A DNA stretch of 64,000 bases from Nageia nagi (taxonomy: Eukaryota; Pinophyta): contig JBITNC010000001.1 in assembly GCA_050084985.1 (NCBI GenBank), forward strand, positions 148,490,001 to 148,554,000. Direction: 5' to 3'. The notes under the pieces were generated by a model. It was not told the origin of the DNA. It saw only the letters and a list, made by a program, of their open reading frames with translations, and ran no database searches. How positions within the stretch are numbered: position 1 is the first letter of the stretch; the number at the start of each line of letters is the position of its first letter. Position numbers and translations under genes: made by a program. This document shows positions 46,571 through 58,312 of the stretch, piece after piece.

Positions 46571-48115
46571 TCAACCCATATTAAGCACAAAATGGCAACA
46601 ATCTTATTGATCTTTAAAACACTAGTAATTACAATGTTCTCACAAAAATTAGCAAGTGTGAATATCCAAATAGGGACGTTGGGGAAGAAGATATACAACT
46701 AAACATTGGGGCTAAAACCATGAGGATCATAAGTGGACAAAGTGTCCCAAATAATCTTCCATCTTCCCCTATCAATTACTACCCTTGAAATATACCAACT
46801 CAGCTAAAAGAAAATTGAAATCATATATGAATATTTCCCTTTTGAATCAGCCCATACCAAGCACAAAGTTGAAGAGTAAAACCTCCTATTAGTGCATTAT
46901 TTATCCTCATATATTATAGCCTTTTTTAGTAGCAAAGTAACTTTTGAAATGACATGATTCCTCACCCCAAATAGTGATGAATTTTTAATAACATAATGAC
47001 CAAAAAATTAAGTATACCTCCTTTCTTCTTGATTTTTTGGCTACAAGTAAATATGTCATGAGAAAGTATGATGCATTTTTTATGTTCAACTCCTTCAAGA
47101 GAGGCTATGGATTCCTGCAAACACATAAATGACCAAAGTGAGGTCATTTCCCCATGTTATGTGCTAAAGATTCAAGTGGTTCATAGGACCATCAAGTCCT
47201 TCATCATAGGCTAAAACTATTTTTCCTTTCTCCTCTAAAGCTGATTTGGAAACCTTCATGGTTTCATTTTCATTCCCCATGATTACCTCCAACCTTCTTA
47301 TTCTTCCAATGTGTGAGATCCCATGGAGCTAGAAGATTATTGCAATTCTCATGAAGAGCTGATTCTTTCCACACATCACACCATGAAAACTAAAGGCATG
47401 AAACTAGTATGTGCATACTCACAAGCTGATTGAAAAGTTTCAATGTACACATCTACATCACAATTCTTATTCTTTACTACATTCCCAATAAATATGGGTG
47501 ATTGCATTTTGAAGGAGACATGTTGTAGCTTTACTTGACATACCTCATGTGGTGATACAATGATTTTTGCTTTTCCAAGATCTGAAATAGTATTCTCATT
47601 TTTACAATCTGTATCATCCTTTATGCTAGAATCAAAACCATATTCACCTTCCTCATTACTATTTCTAGAAACCATATCTAAAATAACAATGGCTCTTTTC
47701 TTTTTCTTTCCAATCTTATTACTATCAACCACATCATGTAAAAAATTTTGGATTACTATCATAGAAAGTAGAATTGCTTTCATACCTTTTTGTGGTATCA
47801 AAATGGATGATCCAAGGTTCTTCCTTTGCCAATTTTCCTTCTTGTCCAATGTTGGATGCCCAAACTCTTAGTGCTCAATTTGGGATGTTAAACTACCTCT
47901 ATGCCCAATGTGTGATGCCAAGACTCCTTGTTTTTCCTCACCATCAAATCTAGAAATATTATCAATTCCCTTTGATTCCCTTGGAGTTCTCCCTTGGTAT
48001 TTTTGTGGTCAGGGTGGAGAAGATCATGATGGTGGAGAATGTTGAATTCTTCTTTTTGTATGAAGAGTGCCTTGAGATTTGAAATCTTCTTTAGATATGA
48101 TGTCATTTTCTCCAT
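46571..48115 (-). pseudogene. Upstream reading frames of the decapeptide-repeat element
   Basis: From the primer-site side the first open frame is 48115-47888 (MEKMTSYLKKISNLKALFIQ), then 47849-47376 (MDKKENWQRKNLGSSILIPQ ... VVKNKNCDVDVYIETFQSAC), then shorter pieces such as ASYFLMTYLLVAKKSRRKE (about 47060-47000). They are in different frames and may be one decayed gag-like protein or two. Basic and Lys-rich patches (IGKKKKRA) are present. No zinc knuckle, protease or polymerase motif is seen. At 47840-47930 three more 30-bp minisatellite units occur (cores near 47845, 47874 and 47904). Confidence 0.4.
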
Positions 48116-48550
48116 ACTCTCTCATATGACTAGATGAGAGTGATCAAGGGTTGGTGTAATCACCAACATTTCTTCATGGGGATTTTCTTTGTAGAAATGC
48201 ATCTAACTCCTCAGTACACTACTGCATCTATGTGGTTAGTGATCTACAGAGATGTATGAGCTAATTTTACTTCTATGTTTCTCTCAATGATGTCATAGTC
48301 TTCAAAACCCTAACTTAAAACTTAAAACCTTCATATTAAATTTTTATAATTATATAGGATGATAGATCAAGACATTTTATACCTAGAAATGACCTTCAAA
48401 TATGTAAATATATTCTCCAAAACCTAGATAATTTAATCTAGGAATTCATACTTTTCCAAAAATTTGCTATTTTGACCCCAAAATTGGCCTAATCTACTAG
48501 TTTAGTTTGCTTCTAGTTGGATCTTAACCCCATAGGCTGGCCAAATCCAA

Positions 48551-48562
48551 GCTCTAATACCA
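48551..48562 (-). other. Primer-binding site (initiator tRNA-Met type)
   Basis: Minus strand TGGTATTAGAGC lies two bases after the LTR end and matches the plant initiator-Met site TGGTATCAGAGC with one change. Confidence 0.85.
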
Positions 48563-48564
48563 CT

Positions 48565-49193
48565 TATAATGATCCAAATATAATCACAAGTACAAAGTAG
48601 TAAATTTCAACCAATAAACCCTAATGTCAGGCCTAGGGCATCAATAACAAGCATACAAACATTTAGTATGTTAACATTAGGGTTAGGGTATCAAATATAA
48701 GCTCACACCATGGAAATATGCCAATGTCTAGCATAGATAAATAGATACCAATGTAAACAATCTCACAATACCAATGTCTAGCTAATACATGCATAAATAG
48801 ATAATCAAACCATAATGTTGTAATAATGGAGTATACACACAAATGATATGTGATCTAAATGTCCATAACATGTATATATGATATGAGATTAATCAAAATA
48901 CAATACCAAGCTCTCATAGTTGGATGTTGGCCTCCAAGGAGCCAACTAAGTGACAATGTGTATCCTCAAATTGGACATATGAATGGGATAGTCTTGATCC
49001 CTCAAAACCTGAATCCTCTACATCAAAGGAGCCCTCCTTCAATCTTGGAAATCACTAAAGGTATAAGCACAACCTTGGAATACCATCAAATGGGAAAGGG
49101 TGCTACACCAATGTTGTAGACTAAAGGGATCCCTTAGCCTAATATGCCTCCTAGATGTTGAACCTATTGGACTGCTTAGTGCCACTAAGTCTT
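48565..49193 (-). repeat. 5' LTR of the decapeptide-repeat element, truncated
   Basis: Matches the last 629 bp of the LTR at 43774-45033; its terminal CA is mutated. The match stops at 49193 (…CACTAAGTCTT), where gag-protease sequence of another element begins, so the 5' half of the LTR has been deleted or replaced. Confidence 0.85.
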
Positions 49194-50760
49194 GTTCTTT
49201 CTAGTAGCTTCTATCCTATGGAACTCCATATTTGCTTCTTTAGGATTCTTCATGCCATGAATTACCACCTCTTTTCCATGCATTTTAATCTTCATCTCCA
49301 ACATTGTGTAGTTGGAAACTACTTCTCCCAGTGTATACAACCATTGTACCCCAATAACTATGTGTGGTATTCCTCTAAGGGGAAGAATGTAGAAGTCACT
49401 AGTCACTACATAATCTCCCAATTTAACTCTAACATTTTCCACTAGCTTGTGGCTAGTATCTATACTATCATTTCCAATTGCTACATCAAATTCAAAGAAT
49501 TTCTTTATTTTAAATCTCTTCTTTTTCATGAATTCTTCATTTATGAAATTATGGTTGGCTCCTCCATCAATGAGTACCACAACTCTACTATTGTCTACAA
49601 GTCCTTCTACCTTGATTGTTACAAATTGTGAAGGTCCCTTTAAAGTGGTCAATTCCCCTCCAATGTCGTGAACTCTCACTTCATGTTGGCATATATTCAT
49701 ATCCTCATTTGAGTCTTCTTATACTTCACATACCTCTAATTACATGTATTTAGCCTTTCTATTACATCGATATCATCTTTCCCAAGGATTCTGACAAGTA
49801 AAATAGAGCTTCTATTTCCTTTGTGCCTCCCATGTGTAATAACTCAATCCATTTGTAGGTATTTGAGTAGGTGGTGGAGGTTTACCTCTTGTTGGTTCCT
49901 TGTTTGTGTATATTACTTACACCCTTATCATTGGATTCTTAGTAATAACTCCCTTTGGGTATCTAAATCCTTCCAACAACTTAGCCTTGTAGATGGCCAT
50001 AGATAAAGTGGATGGTTCTATGGCTTTCACTGATGACTTGATAGGTTCTTATAAACCATCCATGAAGAGATATGCTAGTTTTCCATCTTCTATATTAGCG
50101 AAAGATACTACAACCCTTTGAAATTCCTTAACATATGCATCCATTATAGTCTTGTGTCAAAGCATATACAATTCTTTGAAGTATTCCTCCATATGCTTAG
50201 GTTCAAACTTGTAAAGCACCCTTTGGCTAAATTCTTCAAAGGTCCTGACCTTCCCATGTACCAATGTAGTAACATCATTATGCTACTATTCATAGGCAAT
50301 TCCATCTAAACACATGGTTGCTTTCTTAACTCCTTCTTCTTCGCTCATGAAATGAGAGAGAAATAATTTTATAGTTTTTGCAACCAATCCCTTGTAGATA
50401 TTTTTTCACTCCCATCAAAAGTAGGTAGGGGCACCTTGGGTTTCTTATCATTTGATGGTTTTGGGGAATTCTAATTTTTTTCCTATGGATTTCCTAGTAT
50501 GTGTGGAATGATACAATTATTCTAAATGTGTTGAGAGTATCTATGTACTCTTGAAGCACTTCATCCATATTTCCTTCCTCTTGCTCATTCCCTTGAATCT
50601 GTTTAGGGGTGAAAAGTGACTCCATGATTTAAAGAGATGGAGTATGTCTTGAGGATGCTTCATTCTCAATTGGGGTCCCTTGGTTTTATGCCTCCATCTA
50701 TGTCATCATCTCAGTTAAGAGAGTGATTAAATTATCTAGCTTTTGTCTAGCCATTTTGAT
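49185..50760 (-). pseudogene. gag-protease element, copy 2
   Basis: Minus strand. The gag start is visible near 50755 (MARQKLDNLITLLTEMM), with later gag pieces cut by shifts, for example ALFYLSESLGKDDIDVIERL near 49800. The protease part is open from 49700 to 49185 (171 codons): HEVRVHDIGGELTTLKGPSQ, the active-site motif VLIDGGANHNFINEEF, then SDFYILPLRGIPHIVIGVQW. This is the same family as 1-762 and the better preserved copy. It ends at the junction with the truncated LTR at 49193, so its own 3' end is lost. No polymerase is present. Confidence 0.75.
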
Positions 50761-50828
50761 ATTTTGCCTTTTGTTCTTATATTGATATTGGTTATAGATC
50801 TCGAGGGGGTGTGAACTATGAATGCTTG

Positions 50829-50928
50829 NNNNNNNNNNNNNNNNNNNNNNNNNNNNNNNNNNNNNNNNNNNNNNNNNNNNNNNNNNNNNNNNNNNNNNNN
50901 NNNNNNNNNNNNNNNNNNNNNNNNNNNN
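50829..50928. other. Assembly gap (100 N)
   Basis: A run of exactly 100 N. The frame read through it is meaningless. The true length of missing sequence is unknown; it falls in the leader of gag-protease copy 2. Confidence 1.
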
Positions 50929-51030
50929 AATTAAATATAAATTGGAGCATAAGAAACCAAATATGATATTATTATTTCTTAAGAGATGAATATAAGCATC
51001 CAAAATTGCTTCTAGGGTTGGATGTCACAC

Positions 51031-51590
51031 TGTAAATGCTTAAAATGTAGTAATAATGGTAAAAGAAGCTCAACATCTAGCCTATGGGCTAGATCTAAGA
51101 CTTCAAATCCTCCAAAGAGATGATGTCACACTCTTGGGTTGATGATCTCATGAATTTGAATGTCTTAGGTATTCTCATAAGGTATCTAGAGCCTAATGAG
51201 GCTCTAAGAATGGCAATAGCTTGATAAGGCTCCATAAAGGGCACAAAAGCTTGATGAGGCTTTCAATCCATAGTACAAGGGTGGTAAAGGCCAATTGGTA
51301 AGTAGATGATCAAATGTACAAACTATGCCTCTCAACCATGTGTCCACTCCTTATAGCTAGACATCACACCTAGAGGCTAGGCATCACATCTTAGGATCCC
51401 CAAAATCATATTATGGTCATGCCAACTTGTATGTTATTCCTTAAAGTCATAAAAATACTCCTAGATGTCCTAAAATGCATTATTATACTCAAGGAGGGAA
51501 AACATCCCACTTGGAGCTCACAATTATCCTTGAGGTCTAATAATAAATAATAAATTGGGCCTACTCTTTACTAAAAGAGGGGAGTTCACA
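51031..51590 (-). repeat. Likely 5' LTR of gag-protease copy 2
   Basis: Minus strand: starts TGTGAACTCCCC and ends GCATTTACA, 560 bp, about 270 bp upstream of the gag start. The flanks (CACAC and AATAA) do not match, so it is not a solo LTR. No clear primer site was found between it and gag. Its start differs from the LTR after copy 1 (TGTAATATCCCC), so the pairing rests on position only. Confidence 0.45.
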
Positions 51591-53570
51591 AATAAAATGC
51601 AAAATCACCCCAAATTAATTACATAATATATTTTTGGAATAATTTAATTATGTAATTTTCAATTTTGGAATATTACATATTTTTAAACTTTACAAAAACA
51701 CAATTTGAGTGAAAAAAAATTCTATTTTTCTCTAATCAAACTAATTAGTTTAGTTCATTTCTTTTCTACAAAAATATAAGAAATTAAAAAATATCAATTA
51801 GGTTAGAACCATTATATTGGTTTCATTCATGTATATACATATTAAAAAATTGGTCTTTCAATTTTATTTAAAAATATAGAAAGTAAAAAAAAATCCCCTT
51901 TGTTCTTGATTTTGTATGGTTCATATTAGAAGTTAGGTTAGAAATTAGATGTAAAATCCATCTATATCATGATAACATCATAAATGGATTATCTTTATTA
52001 GAGTTCATCCTCTCCATGTGGAGATGAAACCCCTTACATATACATCCCATGTGATTCATAAGTTATTTGATGATAATCAAGAAGTTGGTACAACATAATT
52101 TTATCTAAATCTTAAAAAAATGGTCTCCCAAATTCACTTTCTTAGATAAATCCATTTAGAAAGTAAATGTTCCTCTTCCTCCTCTTGTCACTCTAATTCT
52201 TTTTCTATTCTAACCTCTTTTAGCCTTTTTCTTCTTTCTAAGCACAACCCATATCTTCCTTCTCTTCTTCTTTATATATACCTATTTCTCATTATATTCT
52301 AACTAATCCCTCTCTTAATTATCTAATTGGAATTTAGTTATCTACTTTGAACATTCCTACTCCTCATCCTTTTTAATCAAACCAACCTTAAACTTCATTC
52401 ATCCCACTGAATGTGTCTACAATTTTTATATCTCAAACACCTATTTCTTAAATACTAATCCATTCATCCTCTTAACCATTAACATTTTCCTAACCACATT
52501 CCACTGCTTGGTTGGTTTCTCTTACAACCCTATCACTTCCAACATAAAATCCAATTCAATCTTCTACTCAACAATCATATTTCCAAACTCAACCCTATAA
52601 AATATAACCATGTTATTTTCCCCAAACAAGTTATTGGTTACCACCACCTTTAAACCAATATGTTCAAAATTCAATTCCACCTTCTAACTCACAATCAACA
52701 TTTCAACCATAACCTTCACAAATTCAATCAACTTCCTTTCCCTAACTAAGTTCATGACTTTAAGAATTCTCAAAAGTAAAATATGTAATATGTTCCTACC
52801 ATTATCAATAATGAACAATATGTTATATTTATTTCAAATTGAGTGTTGATCTTACCCAAAATAAAGCAAATAAAAAAATTGTTGAAGCTTATCAACCATG
52901 TAACATTATTTCACCAAAGCAATTATTTCCTACCACCATTCCAATGACCCTTAAAAGAAGATAAGAAATGAGATTAATCTTACAAGACCTAAACAAGATA
53001 CCATGAAATGCTTCACTAGGGTGCTAGATTGGATTGATGCCACTATATCCTTCTTCCTCATCCCTTCCTTTGTTTCCTCCAAAATTTCCTCTAACTCCTT
53101 TTACCAACCATACATGGAGGGGACATAAGATAGTAGCTTGTATAAGCTCTTTCCTTACACATGCACCTCCCTTCCTCATTCTCCAAGCTCACATATGGTT
53201 CCTTCCTCAATTATTGGTACTAGTTGTTCATTCAAGGATAAAAATTTCTACTCCAAAATCTTATATATTTTTCTGCCACTTCCCATATCCATAAATGAAT
53301 TTTTGTTGTATTTAAAATGAAATATGGTGCATTGTGGGTTTTTTCTCAACCATAATATATTATCACATATTATTTTCAATTGTATAACCCTACAAATCAA
53401 AAGCCTCACATGATACCTAAAGGATCCCTTGAATTTTTATATATATACTTTCTACCTCACTGATACCTATTGTATTTGGTACTCTTTTTGTCTACTTTTC
53501 GCTCTTATACATGAGAACTGCTCTAGGTGCTTCCTTTCACTTGTTATATCAATCCTATTGATAATTTTTG

Positions 53571-53573
<3 letters not shown>
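51591..53573. other. No gene; AT-rich, then pyrimidine-rich
   Basis: 51590-52150 is AT-rich. 52150-53300 is strongly C/T-rich on the plus strand with repeated CCTTCTACTCACAATCA-like phrases but no coding frame that I can assign. It may belong to the 5' part of the LINE further right. Confidence 0.35.
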
Positions 53574-53648
<75 letters not shown>

Positions 53649-53796
53649 CATACATATACATATACATATACATATATATATGTATGTATAAGTACATATA
53701 TATATATATATACACACACACATATATATGTACATATATATATATATACATATACATATATATATGTATATGTATATGCATATGTATATACATACA

Positions 53797-53885
<89 letters not shown>
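53574..53885. repeat. Large compound TA / TATG / TACA microsatellite
   Basis: About 310 bp: (TA)n, then mixed TATACATA/TATGTATA, (CATA)n near 53790-53823, and (TA)n again. It reads as Tyr-Ile or Met-Tyr repeats in every frame on both strands; none of these is a gene. Confidence 0.98.
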
Positions 53886-53889
<4 letters not shown>

Positions 53890-54085
53890 AAACTTGTCAT
53901 TGATTATGCTCTAACTAATCTCCCATTAAAATTTTCTCTCATTGATTTCATTATCTTTGATACTTCACCCTTGTTTGATCATTCTTGTCTCATTCTTACC
54001 CTTCCACTACCACACACCTCCCCACTCACACACCCTCTCTTTTTCTTGCTACCCTTACATATGCTTTCATTATAATATTAAACAT

Positions 54086-54090
<5 letters not shown>

Positions 54091-54134
<44 letters not shown>

Positions 54135-54138
54135 TAGA
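54091..54138. repeat. TA microsatellite
   Basis: About 20 TA units ending in TAGATAGAT. Confidence 0.95.
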
Positions 54139-54289
54139 TCACCAACCTCATCCATTCATAATACCCCATCTTGTAGGTAAATATTTTCTCTAAACCCATT
54201 TAGTCAGTATCATTTAATATTTTTCTCATGCCATAAACACCCCATCCCCTTGCCCTCATCATGTCCATTTCCCCCATAACTCAAGGTTT

Positions 54290-55510
54290 GATAATGAATG
54301 CAAGACCCTCCATAAACTCACCCACTTTGCTATGCAATAACACTTTTTATGGCTAAAGAGGCCCAAAAAAGTTACCATAACATCCTTATAAATAAGAAGA
54401 GACAATATATTGTTTCAAAAAGATTGAAAATCATCAATATGTTGAATATGAATGCTAAGAGATTTTGGCATCTCTTTCTGCCTATACTCTATCATTAATC
54501 CATATGTTTTCTCCACTTATGCCTCTACCCTCCACAACATATTGAATCAACCCTACATTATGACAAGCCCTTGACCTCATCCTTCTCATTTCTTAACTAA
54601 TAAAATGGTTTTGTGAGCTTTTTGAAAATTCCAAACTAGTTAAGTTGTTGGCTTTGAAAACCTAAGTGTTGAATTCCTCAAGCATAGTCCTATATTGTTG
54701 GCTATCCATATTGCTGAAATGTTCAACTACATTAATGCTTTATTGACTTTTGTAAAGCCTTTGATATTGTCCCTAAACATCTCATATTCTAGAGACTTTA
54801 CCACCTAAGGATCCCTAGAGATGTCATTTACCATACCATGAGATTATATAAATAGGTAGTTGGGAAATTTTAAGTTAGTTATCACTCTTTTTATTTGGTG
54901 TATAACACTATTTTGGTGTAAAATAAGGTTTCCCATTCTAAACCACTCTATTTAGGATCTATGTTGACGAACTTGAACTATTGATCACAAACACTTTAAT
55001 CCCAAGTGTAGGTCATTTTTTCATGATTAAATTATCTTAATTTTGCTTTTTGTAGATAATATTATTTATATATATCATACAAAAAATGGATTTCAATTAA
55101 GGTTAGCAACTAGAGTACCTTTTGTGCTAATCACAGTCTCAATGTTAATCTTAAAAAGACAAAGGTAATGTAATTTAATATGTCAAGAGAAGATGCTTCC
55201 AAAATCCACCTTACTTTTCAAATGAAGCCTACCAACATAATAACCTTGTACACCTATTTAAACATTCTCTTAGACTTCATAGGCTCTACTTTCAACATGA
55301 TCCTAGCATCCTAGAATAGATTAAAAAAGGCTATGTTGTTGTTATCACACTTGAAAGATAATACTTTCAACTCCTTTTCCAAAATATCATGGTAAGAATT
55401 AATTTTTTCTATTTTCATGTCTCTCCAACCCTACTCCATGGGTATGAAGTTTAGGGACCTAGCTTGAGATATTTTGATTAGGCTTGAATTGAGAGGGTTT
55501 TTATCAATAT
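54290..55510 (+). pseudogene. LINE reverse transcriptase remnant
   Basis: Plus strand, many stops. Clear RT motifs: CFIDFCKAFDIVPKHLIF at about 54740-54795 (the usual D-F-x-K-A-F-D), then RLYHLRIPRDVIYHTMRLYK, then LFVDNIIYIYH near 55042, which occupies the place of [YF]ADD with the second Asp changed to Asn, and NLKKTKVM at about 55145-55175. The order and spacing are those of non-LTR retrotransposons. No endonuclease domain or poly-A tail was identified, so the element is truncated on at least one side. It stops near the copia LTR at 55571. Confidence 0.75.
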
Positions 55511-55831
55511 ACTCATAATATCCATGGCATAAATAATTATCCTTCATTCCATTATCCTAGCTAAATTTGATGTTAGAATTTGTAATGTAATATTGTGTAA
55601 TATTTATCTTTAATGTAAATTCACTTAATGCTTAAAGTATCTTTAGATACCTTTAAGCATTAAGGGAATAAAAGTAGGAAAAGGATTAAATATAAATAGG
55701 TGATTAAATATAGAAATATATTTAACCTTACCCTTGGGTTAAAAGGAGGTTAAAGAGTGGGTTTATTCTTATAAATGGAGAGGTACCCCCCTCTCATATT
55801 GTACAACTTGGAATCAATTTTTGCTATAGGT

Positions 55832-57083
55832 TGTGATGATCTAAAATCACCCTTAGCAAAAACAACTTCAACTGTGATGGTCAAACACCTAACAATTTCC
55901 CTCTAGGGCATACAAACACCTTAATGAACCAACATGGGCCTCATATGGCTCTCATATAAAACATAACAACAAAAGATTCACCTAATGTTGACATCATCTC
56001 CTAGGGCTTCCCCAATACTTTACAAATCCCATAAATACCTTCTAGCAATAATGCACAACATAGAATTGCCAAATATGGGGACACACAATAATATGGAGCC
56101 AAAATAAGCTTTCAACATTAGTATACAAGATACACAACAATGAACAACATAATGGATAGAGGCACAAGATGTATTTTATTATGAAAGTGGATGGAATATA
56201 ATGAGGATCCCAATATCTAGATCTAGGGTTCTAAACCCTTTGCAAGTTGAACACCATAGGAAAGACTCACTCCCTTAGACTTCAAATCTTATTTTATGAA
56301 GGAGACTTCTCAAACCTTGGTGACCACTAAAGGTATAATCTCACCCTTAGAATACCACAAAATGGACTAGGTGACCCACCTAAGTCATAGAATGCTAAGC
56401 TCCCAACCCTATCACCCCTATAGACATCATTTAGGAATAGTGTTTAGCATTGCCAAGACTTATATGCCTAATCAAGTTATGTATAGAAGAAGTATAATCA
56501 ATTGCTAACCTCCTCATGGAGTCCATCCTCAATATATAGCCTCAAATTTCTATCCATCATACCTTATTATCATCCCAAGCCAAGCCTATTCTAATGTTGG
56601 GGTCAATAGGTCAATCATGCCAACATGGGGGTCATATTGGTTTAGTATGCTAAAGTGGAGTTCCCATGGGACCAATGCCCCAACATGGGGGTCATAAAGG
56701 TCCTCAAGGATGACATGGGATCTAATGGGCCTCTTAAAGCTAATGTGGGGTCTAATGGGCCTCCTTAAGCTGATGTGGGGGTCCAAGTGACCTCATAATC
56801 CAACATAGGGGAAGTGGGACCCTCCCAATGCTAGTGTATCTTTTTGTTCACTCTAGCTTGTATAGGACTCATGCCTATCTAGGGATTCCCATAATCTAGG
56901 ATAACCCATTATAAACTAATACAACACTACTAAAGGGGATACATCCCATTACTGGGCTCACAATGGGGTCCACATACCATAAGCTCTTGCTTGAGTTACA
57001 CATGTACAATAAGATCATAAATAAACACTAGATTACAAAGTGACCATGAAACATTTTATCAATGGTCCAAATGTTATGTCACA
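55832..57083 (-). repeat. Solo LTR related to the decapeptide-repeat element
   Basis: 1252 bp, TGTGATGATCT...TTATGTCACA. It is similar to 43774-45033 in the same orientation and of nearly the same length, with shared GGGGTCCA.AT.CCATAA and AATACCA.CAAATGG.. blocks. No interior sequence. The flanks (TAGGT left, TATAT right) are not a clean duplication, perhaps through decay. Confidence 0.8.
56590..56812. repeat. 30-bp minisatellite inside the solo LTR
   Basis: Cores of the type CCAACATGGGG or GCTGATGTGGGG start at 56620, 56650, 56680, 56710, 56740, 56770 and 56800, exactly 30 bp apart. On the minus strand one frame reads ten-residue repeats such as IRPHISFKRP. Confidence 0.9.
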
Positions 57084-57308
57084 TATATTTAGGGTTTGAA
57101 GGGAGAGGAGAGATTCTATAATAGGGTTCTTTGAGAATAAGAAGATCTTATTTAATGTATGTACTTCCAAGGAGGGAGGAATCACTTTATATCTTATGTT
57201 CATTGTGAGATTGACTTGTGTTATTATGTTATTATGTTGATGTTGTGAGTGTCTTCTTGAAATCTTTGTAGATTAGGAGTTAATTTAGAATGGGTTAATT
57301 TCTTCAAA

Positions 57309-57320
57309 TGGTATTAGAAC
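57309..57320 (+). other. Primer-binding site of copia element D
   Basis: TGGTATTAGAAC, two bases after the LTR end, the initiator tRNA-Met type. Confidence 0.75.
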
Positions 57321-57877
57321 TATTATTGGAGGCTCCTCTTCAACATCCTTGAAGGTCCATTCCTCTTCTTTCTCCATCTACTTTGTTGAGGTAAAAGAGC
57401 TTGACAGTATAATATCCCTTCTAACTTGTTCTTTCTCAAATTTTGCTTATATTACTAACCATTTTGATTCTTTGATTATAAAGTTTTATTTAGGAAAATT
57501 TGTTCAAATTAGATATTATTGCTATATTTTTTTTGGCTATACTAACATGTTAGTTCACTCTTATGCTATTTCTATGCATTAGTTTTTACTAACAATAGGT
57601 TGTTAGTTGCATTTTTTAAAGTAAAATTGCCTAATGTGTAGCAATAATATGTAAGTTTTGAGTAAATTTACTTAAATATAGCAATAATAAGTTATTATAA
57701 CTTAAATTTGCAAGTTTCTACTTAATGTAGAAATGGTTAACAATTTTACAATTTTTTTAACTATAATGCTATTATTACAATTTGTTTTACAATACTAGTA
57801 TATTTGTAAAAATTAAATTGCATGCATGCAAAGTCTGATATATATATATATATAATGTTAAATATATATATATATAT

Positions 57878-58055
57878 AAACTATATTTTTAAAAAAATAT
57901 AGTTTCCTTAAAAAAAATTAATTTAAAAAATAAATTAATTATATATTAAAATAAATTAATTAATTATATATATATATATATAAACTATATTTTTAAAAAA
58001 ATATAGTTTCCTTAAAAAAATTAATTTAAAAAATAAATTAATTATATATTAAAAA
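57878..58055. repeat. 104-bp duplication carrying 13-bp perfect palindrome arms
   Basis: 57878-57905 and 57982-58009 are identical hairpins: AAACTATATTTTT, two bases, AAAAATATAGTTT. Each is followed by the same AATTAATTTAAAAAATAAAT tract, itself an inverted repeat. Confidence 0.9.
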
Positions 58056-58081
58056 TTGTTATATATATAAAGTGAAAAAAC

Positions 58082-58312
58082 CCTATGGGGACACATGACC
58101 ACCCAACTAGGGCATGTGGCAACCCAACAGGGGTGTGTTGGTCACCCATTTAGGGGTGCACTGGTCATCCAATAAGGGGTACATGTAGCCATTTGATGGG
58201 GATGCACTAGCCACTCCTTAAGGGGCATGCTCTACCTACCCAATAGGGGGTGCACAAAGCTATCGAATGGGGGTGTGTTGGCTGCTCCTCAGGGGGGTGC
58301 AATGGGAGCCAT
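58082..58312 (+). repeat. G/C-rich ~22-24-bp array in the copia leader
   Basis: About nine imperfect units of the type GTCACCCA..AGGGGTGTGTTG lie in an otherwise AT-rich leader. Same position and motif as 21676-21750 in element A, but with more units. Confidence 0.8.

Larger units (their letters stand above)
43774..49193 (-). mobile_element. LTR element without recognisable pol, carrying a decapeptide-repeat ORF
   Basis: On the minus strand the order is: truncated 5' LTR (49193-48565), initiator-Met primer site, short leader, several reading frames, polypurine tract, full 3' LTR (45033-43774). The interior is about 3.5 kb and shows no protease, reverse transcriptase, RNase H or integrase motif. 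Its reading frames are long for this window but match no family I know. This is the layout of a non-autonomous element that would depend on another element for mobility. It inserted into the leader of copia copy C. A related solo LTR is at 55832-57083. Confidence 0.75.
55571..57306 (+). repeat. 5' LTR of copia element D, split by a solo LTR
   Basis: 55571-55831 and 57084-57306 together align with the ~480-bp LTRs at 20326 and 33274: start TGTTAGAATTTG, TATA box CTTATAAATGG at about 55768, and the ATGTACT.CCAAGG block at about 57157. It ends TTTCTTCA. Confidence 0.8.

Noticed and set aside
47560-47871. Plus-strand 103-codon frame rich in Ser, Phe and Leu
   Set aside because: Antisense shadow of the minus-strand frame at 47376-47849 in the decapeptide-repeat element.
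49155-49671. Several plus-strand frames of 60-96 codons
   Set aside because: Antisense shadows of the better supported minus-strand protease frame.
50698-51003. 101-codon minus-strand frame
   Set aside because: A third of it is the N gap; only the gag start on its 3' side is meaningful and is described with gag-protease copy 2.
53429-54133. Open frames of 60-152 codons made of Tyr-Ile, Met-Tyr or Thr-Tyr repeats on both strands
   Set aside because: They are translations of a TA/TATG microsatellite, open in every frame by composition.
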